Positions 10,171 to 21,371 of a stretch of 64,000 nt of DNA are shown here, one piece after another. The notes under the pieces were generated by a model. It was not told the origin of the DNA. It saw nothing but the letters and a program-made list of their open reading frames with translations, and made no database searches. A program made the position numbers and the translations under genes. The stretch is from contig OX123182.2 of the NCBI GenBank assembly GCA_944739405.2, positions 104,263,279 through 104,327,278 on the forward strand, read 5' to 3'. Each line of letters begins with the position of its first letter. Position 1 is the first letter of the stretch. The stretch comes from Euclidia mi (Eukaryota; Arthropoda; Insecta; Lepidoptera; Erebidae).

Positions 10171-10325
10171 GAAGTTTGTCTGATCACTTGCTCCCTTCTT
10201 AAATGAGTAAACCCTATGTACTGGGGTACATAATCATTTAACAATATATTTCTAGCCGTGTTAATAAGGGTTTCTAAAGTTCTTCTTGGAACTTGAAATA
10301 GGCAAGATAACCTATCCCCCGAGTC
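10171..10325 (-). pseudogene. Transposase N-terminal fragment
   Basis: The minus-strand frame contains CLFQVPRRTLETLINTARN and YVPQYIGFTHLRREQVI, which match the helical region preceding the DDE domain in DDE_Tnp_4 transposases. Its right edge in element order joins in frame to the catalytic block at 7016 once the TIR element, LTR and duplicated target bases are removed. Upstream the frame runs into a Helitron at about 10330, so the beginning of the protein is lost here. Confidence 0.65.
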
Positions 10326-10347
10326 TCCTGTACATAATATACTGATA

Positions 10348-10545
10348 CTAGAAGATGCACGCAGGTACGCCCCCACATTTTTTAAACATTTTCCATTTTT
10401 TCGATCCCTTGAGAATTTCAGGTAAAATCTTCTTGGTGTGCCTTCTTGGTTTCCAAGAAAATGCATGCCAAATTTCAGCTGATTGCGCTTTATCGTTTTG
10501 GCTGTGCGTTGTCGGTCAGTAACGGAAAAAAAATATAACTACAGA
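10348..10545 (-). mobile_element. Non-autonomous Helitron
   Basis: CTAG at 10348-10351 is the minus-strand 3' end, next to the ACGCAGGTACGCC block. The 5' part has AAATTTCAGCTGATTGCGC and GGTCAGTAACGG, matching the Helitrons at 40.2 and 48.7 kb. It interrupts the N-terminus of the DDE transposase. The sequence from here to 11918 holds no gene I can recognise. Confidence 0.6.
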
Positions 10546-11924
10546 GATTAAAGATTTTGCGAATTGATAGGTTTATGCGAACCTGAAATATTCAATGTTA
10601 ATGTTTTGTCTGAACCCACCCCACATAATAAAATGAAGCCCCACCGCGTCCTGTATATCTGTATGAGCGCGATAAACTTAAAAAGTATCGTATATAGTTA
10701 AATAAATAAAAGTATGTATGTATGTTAATACATACTCTGGATATGGAATTATACAACAATAGATAGTGTGATTCCTGAGGAAGGTTTAAGTGTACAATTC
10801 AAGAGGGCGGAGCCACGGGCCAAGTGTAGTATTTAAACAAAATTAATCACTCAATTATAACTTTTACACTTATGTTTATTGCAAATAAATTACGGTTGAC
10901 AAGATGTATCGTATCAAGGCCTTGTCCTAGCGGCAATCTTACAAATAAGGAATCAGTGCACATCTCGAGAAGAACAAAGGTGGCATCGATTGTCCGTTGA
11001 CAGCATATTGCCTTTCCAAGTAGCTTACAAACGATTCACTGAAAGCGTACTAGAATAGATCTTCCAAGATTGCATTGAATATTTTTTTAAACTAGGTTCG
11101 GTTCATCTATCCTTTTAATACCTTTAAACGAGCAATTCTTGAATATAAATATATAGGTAATCTCAATTTAGGCTCCTAGCAAGCTCCAACAATTTGCATG
11201 AAATATGTATTGTGTGTTTGTGGGGTTTTGGGAGTGATAAATCGATCCAGCTAGGATTCATTTTTAGTAAATACGATTTACTAAAAAATAATAACATGGA
11301 AAGCTCGGTTACACACCTGTGTTGCAATTGCAAGTACCTACTTGCAATTATTACAAGGTAAAGAGTTTCAACTCTGTTTTCGGAATTGATACATAATTGC
11401 CAAAATATTAGTATAATTTTTTACCAAAGTCCTTTGTGATAACCTTGTCTTTTTAAATCACAATATAATTATTTTATACTAAGTCTAAAGCCTACCACAT
11501 TTCACCGAATTCTGTCAAATTCTAAATGAACAGGAATGTTCATTTAGAAATATAACATGGATTCAATTACAGCAGCACTGATCAGTAATAGGAATATTAT
11601 CGAACATTGAAATTCCGTAAACATACGTCGTACGCATAGCAAGGAATTAGACGTGTTACTGGTTTACTAAATTATAACTGAAAAAATTAAATACTTTGTC
11701 ATTCTAAACAAGTGCTTCAGACAAGTCCATTAAGCTCTCAATTTGGTTAAAAATATCTGTCGCTTTGTGTTACCTCTCAAAGTTAATAAATCAGCAAGTG
11801 ACGTCGTGCGACTAACATCTGCTAGCGGGAGACCCTTTCCCCTTCACCGCTGCGATAAGAGAAGTCCTTTCATAATAGCCGTCACTTTCGCACACTCGCC
11901 GGAGTACATCGAAACACATTGACA

Positions 11925-13011
11925 ATGAATCGCTGCGCGGCTTGTCAAGAAGCTATACATAATGAACAATATATCAATTGTCAACGCTGTATGCAGAAAT
12001 ATCACAATCTATGCCTCAATTTTGATGAAAATAACATCGAACTATTATCTCCGGAATTCAGGAAGACCTGGAGCTGCCCTAGTTGCCTCTGTAAACAAAA
12101 AAAAAGGAGATAACTCAAATGATCTGGTGTGCCCTTCTACACCGACTAATCAAAGTGAATTTGCGTTTAATGTGACACGCCGTAAAACAAATAAAGCCGA
12201 GTCCACCGCATCGGGTCGTTCTACGCCGGTAGTGCTCTCCGACAATAACTTGAGTAACATACGTGATACAGTTCGTGTAGAAATGCGTGAAGTGTTGCGA
12301 GAGTACATGTCTGATTTTAATACCTCCATAAATACCCGCTTTAGAGAATTATCGGAACAAATAAATGAATTTAAAGATTCCTTAAATTTTCTTAGTACAC
12401 AGTTTGATAAATTGAATTCAGATATGTCTTCTAATAACACCGAAATTAGACATTTGCGTTAAGAAAACGAAAGTCTTCGCCAAGTTGTCAACAATTTGTC
12501 AACACGTTTTTATCAACTCGATCAGTTGTCCCGTGCTACCGACCTCGAAATTCAATGTGTGCCCGAATATAAGACGGAAAATGTTGTAAGCATTGTCAAA
12601 CAGATTGCTACTGTAACCAACATAAAAATTGATGATTGTGATATTTCCTATAGCTCGAGGGTTGCGAAACAAAATGCAGGAAGCGGTCGCCCACGTAATA
12701 TTTTGGTAAAATTCAATACCCCACGTACTCGTGACTCGTACTTAGCGTCGGTAATAAAATATAATAAAGATCATCCGACCGACAAGTTAAATACTAGTCA
12801 CTTGGGTATTGCGCTCGATCCCAAGCTACCAGTGTATGTGACGGATAATCTATCACCAGAGAATAAGTCGTTGCATGCTGCCGCCAGAATACGTGCAAGG
12901 GAACTAAATTATAAGTTCGTTTGGATTCGCGGTGGACGTATTTATTTGCGTAAAACTGAGTCGTCAGAAACAATATTAGTCAAGAACGTAGGGGTCTTGA
13001 ATAAACTGTAA
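11925..13011 (+). pseudogene. LINE ORF1: PHD-like finger, coiled coil, FP25K-like domain
   Basis: The N-terminus has a PHD/RING-like cysteine pattern: CAAC, then CQRC, H-x2-C (HNLC) and CPSC, within about 55 residues. A frameshift in an A-run near 12100 moves the frame. The next part (about 12240-12460) is charged and heptad-like, consistent with a coiled coil, and ends at a TAA near 12460. The last 171 residues (12496-13011) resemble the baculovirus FP domain found in ORF1 proteins of some insect LINEs, including a basic VWIRGGRIYLRK end. ORF1 proteins bind element RNA. At least one frameshift and one stop make it a pseudogene. Confidence 0.7.
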
Positions 13012-13082
13012 TATTAGGTTACTTGATACTTAATTTGCTTTTTATGTAATACACTTGATACATTTATCATTATAATTTAATT

Positions 13083-14832
13083 ATGCATAAAGAAATCAGT
13101 TTTTATTTACAAAATGTTAGAGGTCTACGCACTAAAACTGTCAATTTATACAAAAATACAATTTCTAGCGATTGCGATGTAATTATACTGTGTGAAACAT
13201 TGTTCAATGACAGTATATACAGCTCGGAATTATTTTGCGATGACTACATTGTTTACAGACGAGACAGGGAATCATCTTATTTTCACAAAAACAAAGGCGG
13301 AGGCGGTGTGCTTATAGCGGTGTCCCGTCGGTTTCCATCGGTGAGGCTAACTGGTCTAACTGTGAGAGCAAATGTGAGAATATCTGGGTGAAAATAACAG
13401 TCAATGAATCCAAATCAGTGGTTTTGTGTGCCGCCCATCTGCCACCGCCCATATAGTTTGACATTTTACAACATTTCTTGGAGAACGCTAGCAATGTCAT
13501 CAATTCTTACGAAAACGTCTTGATATGTGGTGACTTTAACCTAAGTGGTCTTTGCTGGTCAGGAAGTCCAGGCCTTCCATTAGCTGCCTCATATGCCACA
13601 AATAGTGTTGTCAATTCTTATTTTCTAGACTTTAATAATGAAAATGCACTCAATCAGTATAATTACATACACAACCACCTTAATAAAATCTTGGACTTGA
13701 TACTTGTAAATACAACTATCGTGGACATAAGATCATCAGAACACCCTATTACAAATATCGATAGTTATCACCCTCCCATAGAATTTTCTATCCCGAGTTC
13801 TAAAAGTGTTAGCAAAGGCTTAGGCGTCAATAGTAGTTCTCAAAGAATTAATTTTTATAAAGGTGATTACAATAAAATTTGTGAGTATCTTGACAGTATA
13901 TGCTGGGACAACGAATTTTGATGCTGTGACACGGTTGACGACATGGTGAACAGTTTTTATAAAGTAATCAATCTAGCTATAAAAAATGTATCCCCTCTAC
14001 GAAACTAAGATCTTTGAAAGCGCCACCCATTTGGTTCACTCGCGAGTTAAAATTACTACTTAAAGAAAAAAATAAATATAGAATTAGATATGCAAAATAT
14101 AAAAATCCTTTAGATAAAATTGTGTATTCGTCTTTAAAGAAAAGGAGTATCAATGTTATTAATAAATGTTACAATAGCTACATCACACACATTGAATCTT
14201 CTATAAAAGAAAATCCGAAGGTGTTTTGGTCCTTTTTAAAGCAGAAGAAAGCTAATTAAAGTTCATACCCGTCAAAAATGTATCATAAAGATACTATAAG
14301 TACTACTGGTCCAGCCATCTGTGAAATGCTTGCATCTTATTTTTCGTCTGTATTCGAACCTCCTACCCCTTCTGGGTTGAGTGCAAACACCAACGTTCTA
14401 GTACTGTCAACTAATTACATTATGTAAAATTACTTTGACTGAGGATCTTATTCTCAAAGGTCTTAAAAGATTGGACAAGAACAAAGGTCCTGGTTCGGAT
14501 GGAATACCATCAATTTTTGCTAGTAATTGTGCCAATTTTTTATCTTATCCTTTGCCTATTATATATAACAAGTCATTATCCACCGGCACCTTTCCCTCCG
14601 TTTGGAAAAACGCACTAATAACTCCTATCTACAAGTCAGGGGATGTCGAACTTGTAACCGGCTACAGACCTACATCCATTCTACCAGTTCTTGTCAAGCT
14701 GTTTGAGTCACTGATACTTCCATTCATTACCTGGCAAATTAAACCTTTAATTACATCTAATCAGCATGGCTTTTGTGGCAGTCGTTCTACCACAACTAAT
14801 CTGATCTCTTTTACAAACGACTTAATTGCATC
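13083..14832 (+). pseudogene. LINE ORF2 5' half: endonuclease and start of reverse transcriptase
   Basis: The endonuclease begins at 13083 with FYLQNVRGLRTK and LCETLF, then shifts frame near 13385. It resumes with ICGDFNLSGLCW near 13530 and an IDSYHPPIEF block. Further shifts occur near 13920 and 14260. The reverse transcriptase begins around 14435 with LDKNKGPGSDGIPS, TPIYKSGD and a YRPTSILPV block, then breaks off at 14832 where the gypsy LTR begins. The codons immediately before the LTR continue in frame at 30901. Confidence 0.75.
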
Positions 14833-15032
14833 TGTAATGTTGGGGTTTGTGAGAGTGAAACAACCACATCGGTCAACCTATCTTTAATGAATAATAATCA
14901 AACATACAATATAAAATGCGCACATCGCGGAAAGGCAAGTCAGCAAAATATGTATCTATCGTTATAAGGAATCGTACAGAATATACTTATTGCTATTAAG
15001 GAGCATATATACTTATTAATTATTACACTTCA
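14833..15032 (-). repeat. Gypsy 3' LTR (200 bp)
   Basis: In element orientation it starts TGAAGTGTAATAATT and ends CCCCAACATTACA. It matches the 5' LTR at 30697-30896 base for base by eye. The adjoining purine tract (complement of CCTCCCACGG, 15033-15042) is the likely plus-strand primer. CATC at 14829-14832 is the TSD. Confidence 0.88.
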
Positions 15033-15199
15033 CCTCCCACGGAAAAAAAAAAACAAATAATTAAATGCGTTTTTTTACAAATGAAAATTATTTATATTAC
15101 TTTTACGCATAAAAAATATAGAACGTAATACAGACAATACAATTTCGTATCAATGCCTCTAGTAAACATGTTAACATTACCCTGGGTATCCATCTTACC

Positions 15200-15804
15200 T
15201 TTTTTTTTTTTTTGGTTTCGGGTTGGAAAATCCTCATGGAGTCCCTCCGCCCTGGGGGATGGGCGAAGGGGACTGTCAGACTCTTACTGACTAAAAACCA
15301 ACCCGTGTGCCTCATGTACCCGTGTGTCGGAGGGTCGAGTTTCGCCCAAGCATACGTCGCAACCCCCCGACGGGTATCGGCCCGCCAGATGGTTAGGCGG
15401 GCCCCGAACAAAACCCCTTGGCGGCGGATTAAGGTGTTGGGCTCCGCCGCCAAAACATCCAGCGGCTGCAGAGGATAGGGAGGACGGCAACGCAACACCG
15501 CATCTCCTCTTCCTCTGCGGCCTCACCGCGACGCATCGAATGGTGCGCCCCCATTTGGTCGCGGGAGATAGGGCGCGCGGCAACGTAACACCGACACGCC
15601 TCTCCTCCCGCGACCGCGCCCGACTGCGAGGGACAGACAGAACTGTCCCCCGCACCCGCACCGTTGGACGCATCCTGCGCAGGCCCACTGCCAAGCCCAC
15701 GCGGAGCGTCCACTCCAGGGATCCCTCTTAGCTTCACCGCGAGGCTCCAATCCACGGTTACTGAGCCCCCCCACCACGACAAGGTGGAGATCCCACGGGG
15801 GGGA
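15200..15804 (-). mobile_element. GC-rich retrocopy with 16-bp TSD and poly(A) tail
   Basis: GGGTATCCATCTTACC occurs at 15184-15199 and again at 15805-15820, a clean 16-bp TSD. The insert has a poly-T run at its left edge, so its minus strand ends in poly(A). The minus-strand beginning (CCCCCCCGTGGGATCTCCAC) looks like a LINE 5' leader and the end (TTAGTCAGTAAGAGTCTGAC) looks like a lepidopteran LINE/SINE 3' end, suggesting an internally deleted LINE or a SINE built from one. The overlapping open frames in this GC-rich stretch are not believed to be genes. It lies between the gypsy integrase and 3' LTR. Confidence 0.75.
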
Positions 15805-15899
15805 GGGTATCCATCTTACCTACCAACTAATTACATAATATGCTTAACTTAACTTAACTTATTAAGTATTACTACACTGCAGTGAAACAATACATTAAA

Positions 15900-17135
15900 T
15901 TACTGATAATATGGTCTAGTTCTATTTTTATGAACTACATCAATTATATTATTTTTATTATTCCTAACATTACAACCTAAATCTTCTAATACTATATAAG
16001 GACCTTCAAAAACAAGATCTAACTTACGACCTGTTTCATTTTTTAATAGTATTAAATCGTCTTTATTATATTTAATACAATTCATGCTTTTGTCATACAT
16101 AGCTTTTCTCTTGTGTTTTCGACTTATTAAGTTTTTCTTGGCATCGGCATGCGCCAATTGTAATCCATACTTTAACTGTAAAGCATAGTCATCGGCATTG
16201 TATAATGGTTCAACAGATTCACAAAGTCTACTAGGTATTTGACAGAGTTTACCAAAAACAAGTTCATATGGTGTATAATCCGTTTCAGAATTAACAGTGT
16301 TGTTGAAACTAAAGCACCAGAACGGTAACCAATAGCTCCATGCATCGGAATGATTTTGACATTGTAGTCTTAAAAATGCACCCAGAGTTTTATGGGCATT
16401 TTCAAGTGCACCGATCGATTGGTGATGGTAAGCTGTTGACATTAATTTATCGATATTTAACAGTTTACAAACCTGTTTTATTGTTTCTGAAATGAATTCC
16501 GTCCCGCGATCAGTTGCTATACATTGAGGTACACCAAACCTTAATATAAATTCTCTTTCGAATGCATCACTATTAGTGATTTTTTATTTTTTTGTGGTAT
16601 GGCCTGTACAAATTTTGATAATTCGCACTGCAAGGTCAATATATAACAGTTATCATTTATATCTCTATCTCAAGGTCCTGCTACGTCTAAAAATATATTC
16701 TCAAAAGCCGTGGACGCCGTTGTGGTTATTTCCATTGGCTCTTTAATGTAACGAAAATATTTTGTCTTCAGACAATTTGTACATTTTCTTACAAATGTTT
16801 GTACGTCTTTATAGATACCTGGCCAGCAGTATCTTCTTTTTAACGTATTTATCATTCTACGTACCCCAGCATGTCCACTGGAAGGTAGTAAATGAAAGTC
16901 ATTAAGAATGATTTTTTTTTGTCATCATCAGTAATTCTTTTAATTCCTCTTAAACCATTTATTCGTGGTCCGGACCAATTAGTACATGACATTAATTCAT
17001 CGCAAATATTCTTTATAAATTCTACATTATCTTTATTATTTACTACGCAAACTTCATCAATGCACATTTTATTACAAAACAATCTTAACTTTTGCACAAA
17101 TTCGGCTCGCGAGAAATGCGCCTTAAAATCAAGAT
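15900..17135 (-). pseudogene. Gypsy integrase
   Basis: The minus-strand frame begins at the Penelope insertion point. It shows an HHCC zinc-binding region (HLLPSSGHAG followed by CTNC) and the catalytic core with D in LDVAGP, D in TDRGTEF and E in GALENAHK, then a C-terminal domain rich in basic residues ending NRTRPYYQ. An in-frame stop after LDVAGP and breaks near 16440-16670 and 16860 disable it. Integrase would insert the element cDNA into the genome. Its N-terminal part joins in frame to the RNase H side at 23628 once the Penelope insert is removed. Confidence 0.78.
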
Positions 17136-17249
17136 TGATATGCAATATAGGAATTTAAACTTTCGTGGTCATTTAAACTTGATTTAAATTGTCTTTCGGG
17201 ATATATACCACGTACCTTTGTTTGGAGTAACCGATATTTCGGCACTGAT

Positions 17250-17351
17250 GTCCTCAAAGCTGACAAAGGGAACGCGACGGTAGTCATTAACGTTAGTGAA
17301 TATGACGAAAAAATGCGTTATTTATTAAGTGACGTCAACACGTATAAAAAG
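17250..17351 (+). pseudogene. Penelope reverse transcriptase N-terminal fragment
   Basis: This short frame reads VLKADKGNATVVINVSEYDE and on to NTYKK, which matches the RT1 region of Penelope-like reverse transcriptases (an A-D-K-G-N-A-T-V motif). It breaks at a (GAAA)n run that is the tail of the nested LINE. The remainder of the same protein resumes near 21840. Confidence 0.72.
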
Positions 17352-17647
17352 AAAGAAAGAAAGAAAGAAAGAAAGAAAAATGCGTTTATTTCTATCAGAC
17401 GAAAGACATGAACAATAACGACAATGTTGAAAAACAAAAAAAAATACAGTATAACTGTACCAGTCTGTGCACGCCTGTCGCCTGCATAAAAATAGGAGGC
17501 CAGTTCAGCATATTGCCGGACACATGTGCCCGGCACTGGTTTTCAACTGGCTCCTCAAATTGACGCGGACGTCAAACCAATGAGCAGTATAACTATAACA
17601 AACTATAAAATATTTGACATAGACAACAATGAAATTAAAAGAAATAA

Positions 17648-17820
17648 TAATGATTTATACAACTAGCAAAATATTACACACATGTTTTTTTTCCAGTACA
17701 TAACAACGTTTGTAAATGCACAAATAACATATAAAAAAAATAATTTATACAGCTAGCAAAAAACCCAAGATTACACTTTTTTTTCAGTACATAGCAACAT
17801 TTGTAAATGCACATTAAAAT
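17648..17820 (-). repeat. Approximate tandem duplication (~90 bp units)
   Basis: Two adjacent units share TTTATACAACTAGCAAAA, a T-run, CAGTACATA and ACGTTTGTAAATGCAC, with scattered differences. They lie in the 3' non-coding region of the nested LINE. Function unknown. Confidence 0.55.
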
Positions 17821-19226
17821 GGTTTATTTCTGACATTGACATTGACACTTAAGCTACAGTAATGTCATTTATGTCACCAATCACCAATACGATTTCGTTA
17901 CATAATAATCGATAAACAAAAGCAAGTGTCAGAAATACGACGCAGTTACATAATAAAAACTAAAACAACATAAAGATTATAATAATATCCGTGCTTTAAC
18001 ATAAACATGTATGCTAGTGAGTATCAAAGGTTTCGGCCGCGGCCGGCATAACGGCTAAGCGTGTTAATACCTACTTGCAGCGCGGTGAGCAATGATGATG
18101 CTGAAATGAGACAATGCAATAGAGCGAGATGTACATAGACGCCAACAGTGACGTTGTAATACCTTCCGCGTGCCATGCCAAACAAACAAGGTTATGTAAT
18201 CATTGTAACCTTCAATGTTTCATTTCGCCTGTGTCTCGACCACGACTCAATATTATCGCCGCCACTACCGGACAATATTGATTACATCGGACACTACCAT
18301 ATATGTACAAAAATATTCGTAAGCACGAACAGAACAGTGTTTTTCTGAAAGGCAAATAACGTAAAGTACCTAACTAAGGTAAGTAAGTAATATAACATGA
18401 TAATTGTTACTTTGCTTTAGCTGATCACATGAGATACAAGTATACCTATTACTATTAGGTGCTGAGTGACTGTTAGACAAATAATTAAAATGTGTTTTTA
18501 CAGATGAATACAAAATACTTATATCAACTGCAATTTTATAAGGCTGCATTCATGCGTTCGGATTCAATAGCAATTCACACATACAATAAGAGCAATGGAA
18601 AATCAAACAAGTTCAGTGAGTATACCAAGCATACATCAATGACCATAATATAGCATATCCCTACAAGCAGGTACATCCATTTTAAGCTTATTGGCAAGTG
18701 TAGGAAATAATGGGGTCAACACTGAAAAGTGGCTTATGGCAGCATCATCAGGGTTATAAGCATGAGTGAATTTTCTTAAACAGCTCTGTAGTATGTGATA
18801 ATACCCAACTTGCGAATCTAAATACCCATTTTTGGATATTTGAACCATAACGTGCAAGTGAAGCAATACTAATATAGTTTATAAGTATATTTATACTAAC
18901 AACTACTGTATGTATGTTAGACTCTAAGGTATTCTATCTATGCGTCTATGCCACGCGAAATAAAATGATTTATTATTATTATTATAATGTTGCAACTATG
19001 TCAGCAACCATACCTACTTAGATAAATAATTACCTACCTAGTAATATATATAATACTTAAAAATCTATTCCAGACAAAAATCACCCAGACTCAGATCAAA
19101 TAATGATTGTGCTCAACACACAAGGATTTGCCCCATGTGGGAATCAAACCCAATACATCTGGTATAGCAATCTATGTTGCAAACCTAGACCAACAGGCCT
19201 GGGAATCATTATAAGGTACATATAGC

Positions 19227-21371
19227 TTAAATGTTTTTTTGCTTATTAAGTAGGTATTTTCTGAAATGATATTTAAAATAAATTTTGTTTTTTAAGGATC
19301 TGAGTGGTGGCGGTATATTGTTCCAGCAACGAGTAGCTGCATATTTGAAACATCCCCTGAAGGCAGAAGTTCTGTAACGTGGAATAGCTAGTGGATTAGT
19401 AATAGGCCGAGTGGAGTAATGATTCATTTCGTGCCTCCATTGCAATTTCCTATGAAGGTATACAGGTTTGTTTGAATTAATGATACCAAACAACAGATTA
19501 GCCAAGTGCAATTCCCTTCTTGCTGTCATCTTCAGTAAATCGTTTTCATTTAGGTAGGAAGTTACATGCTTACGCCAAGGTATATTGAAGCAGTAACGAG
19601 CACATGCATTTTGTACTCGCTGTATCAATCGATCTGTCCGAGACAGTAAACATGGACCGTATACAGTGTCAACATAGTTTAAACGCGATAAAACTAAACT
19701 GTCCACCAATAGTTTTCTGGTACTGACATTAAGGAACTGTCGTATTCTGTATAATATTTTAAGTCTGTAAAAACAATTTTTTACAACACTAGCAATATAA
19801 TTTTCAAACCTCAATTCCGGGTCAATAATAAGTCCTAGATTACGCGCAACCTCCACTCTTTCGATTATCTCGCCTCTTATTTTTACTGTTGGATTTGCAC
19901 ATATGATGTCCCTTGTCTGTTTTTTACTGCCCATCACTATAAATTGAGATTTCTTTGAATTTAGGACCAAGGAATTCTTTTCTGCCCATGATGCAACTGT
20001 TGTAAGATCAGCATTGATTTTGTCAACTGCTAATCGCGTATCTTTGGGTGGGAAGGACAAATAAACTTGTGTATCATCTGCATACATGTGGTAATTGCAA
20101 TGTTTGAAACATCTTGTTATATCAGCACTGTACAATATAAAGAGAAGTGGGCCGATTAAGGATCCCTGGGGAACTCCTCTGAGGACAGGTCGTAGAGGGG
20201 AAGTGGAGATTGATCCAGAATTGTTGCTAATTTCCACTTGCTGAAAGCGATCTGTCAAATAGCTTTCAAACCACTTCACTGTGTCGTCTTCAAAGCCATA
20301 GTAGCGCAACTTGGCAAGCAGCAGGCTCGTACTGATTGCATCAAACGCCCTGGAGAAGTCCAGGAGAGCTAAAATCGATCCTTCCCCACGGTCCCTTCCC
20401 TCGATGATGTTACCCACAACATCTGCCAATGCTGTAGCTGTACTTCTACCCTTCCTAAATCCTGATTGTAAGTCTGGAAGTATGCTATGTTTCTCCAAAA
20501 ATTCCGAAACTTGTTGTTGTACCACCCTTTCCAGTATCTTTGACAAGCAAGGCAAGATGCTAATGGGTCTGAGATCCTTATGTGTTTGGGGATCATTTTT
20601 CTTCGGTATAGGACGTACAATGGCCCTCTTCCACAGTTCTGGAAAGCAATTTGTCATTATTGACTGATTAACCATTGACGTAATGGCCTCCAGAGACTGC
20701 GGAAGTGTTAAGCGTATCATGTGAATTGATATGCCATCCACCCCCTTCGCACTTGTCTTGATGGACTGCAGAACTCTCGCTACAGTTTCTTGACTCACAG
20801 TTTTAAGCGTGAATCTAGCTGCACCACAGCGGTTTTCTGTAAAATTTTTGAGTTCTGAAGCACATACCTTAGAATTTCCAGGCACATCCAAAAAAGCTAA
20901 GTTAATAGCGTCAGGGTCGTTAAACTGCTCTGGAAGCTCTTTATTTTTGTGGGTTGGGAGAGCATACCTTTTCAAGTTTTTCCAAAGGACTTTTGAGTCC
21001 TTATTATGATCATTAATATGTTTAGCATAAAATGCACTTTTTTCACTTGCGAGGGAGATAATAGCTTGCTGTTTTAAACTTTTATAATATTCTTTATGAG
21101 CTTCCAATCCAGTCCGACGAAACCGTTCATGAGCTGCATCCCTTAGTCTAAATATGGTTTTGATTGTGTCTGTCATCCAGGGGGTCGGGGCATCTTTGAC
21201 AACTTTTGTTTTTACTGGGGCATGTGCATCAAAAATCTTTGTCACAAAGGTGTTGAACAGAATTACCATGTCATTTACATTTTGCAATTTACATATTGTA
21301 TGCCATGGAATCAAGTCAAGGTCACGCTCAAAAAGGTCCAAAACAATATCAGTAAACGGACGATAGGTCAC
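19227..21371 (-). CDS. LINE reverse transcriptase (ORF2 main part)
   Basis: This 714-codon minus-strand frame is unbroken. It has a linker with TPWMTDTIK, then reverse transcriptase motifs: AIVRPIPKKND, LRPISILPCLSKILERV, LQSGFRKGRST, ALLDFSRAFD, GVPQGSLIGPLLFILY and the active-site MYADD near residue 400. The C-terminal region has the block LSRLNYVDTVYGPCLL and ends NIPPPLRSLKNK. These features place it in the CR1/Jockey group. The reading frame of the endonuclease part upstream is shifted by one near 21371, so the full ORF2 is not continuous. The first methionine here is not the natural start. Confidence 0.82.
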   Translation of the reverse strand: MTYRPFTDIVLDLFERDLDLIPWHTICKLQNVNDMVILFNTFVTKIFDAHAPVKTKVVKDAPTPWMTDTIKTIFRLRDAAHERFRRTGLEAHKEYYKSLKQQAIISLASEKSAFYAKHINDHNKDSKVLWKNLKRYALPTHKNKELPEQFNDPDAINLAFLDVPGNSKVCASELKNFTENRCGAARFTLKTVSQETVARVLQSIKTSAKGVDGISIHMIRLTLPQSLEAITSMVNQSIMTNCFPELWKRAIVRPIPKKNDPQTHKDLRPISILPCLSKILERVVQQQVSEFLEKHSILPDLQSGFRKGRSTATALADVVGNIIEGRDRGEGSILALLDFSRAFDAISTSLLLAKLRYYGFEDDTVKWFESYLTDRFQQVEISNNSGSISTSPLRPVLRGVPQGSLIGPLLFILYSADITRCFKHCNYHMYADDTQVYLSFPPKDTRLAVDKINADLTTVASWAEKNSLVLNSKKSQFIVMGSKKQTRDIICANPTVKIRGEIIERVEVARNLGLIIDPELRFENYIASVVKNCFYRLKILYRIRQFLNVSTRKLLVDSLVLSRLNYVDTVYGPCLLSRTDRLIQRVQNACARYCFNIPWRKHVTSYLNENDLLKMTARRELHLANLLFGIINSNKPVYLHRKLQWRHEMNHYSTRPITNPLAIPRYRTSAFRGCFKYAATRCWNNIPPPLRSLKNKIYFKYHFRKYLLNKQKNI

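Larger units (their letters stand above)
2595..10325 (-). mobile_element. DNA transposon with DDE_Tnp_4-type transposase, split three ways
   Basis: Three coding blocks on the minus strand, at 10171-10325, 6489-7016 and 2595-3188, read in that order as one transposase of the DDE_Tnp_4 group (Harbinger/ISL2EU-like) with a C-terminal SWIM-like finger. Between them lie a LINE (3189-6483), a TIR element (7017-9428) and a solo LTR (9434-10166). At both breaks the frame is restored when the insertion and one TSD copy are removed. Element termini were not identified, and the N-terminus upstream of 10325 is replaced by a Helitron. Confidence 0.7.

Noticed and set aside
15212..15852. Several overlapping open frames on both strands in a GC-rich stretch
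   Set aside because: All lie within the 605-bp retrocopy with a 16-bp TSD; high GC removes stop codons by chance and no frame shows a known domain.
17343..17388. Independent GAAA microsatellite
   Set aside because: It is better explained as the 3' tail of the minus-strand LINE, since the TSD lies directly next to it.
18636..18866. Minus-strand open frame of 76 codons
   Set aside because: It lies in the 3' non-coding region of the nested LINE, with no motif that I recognise; possibly an old fragment of another TE.
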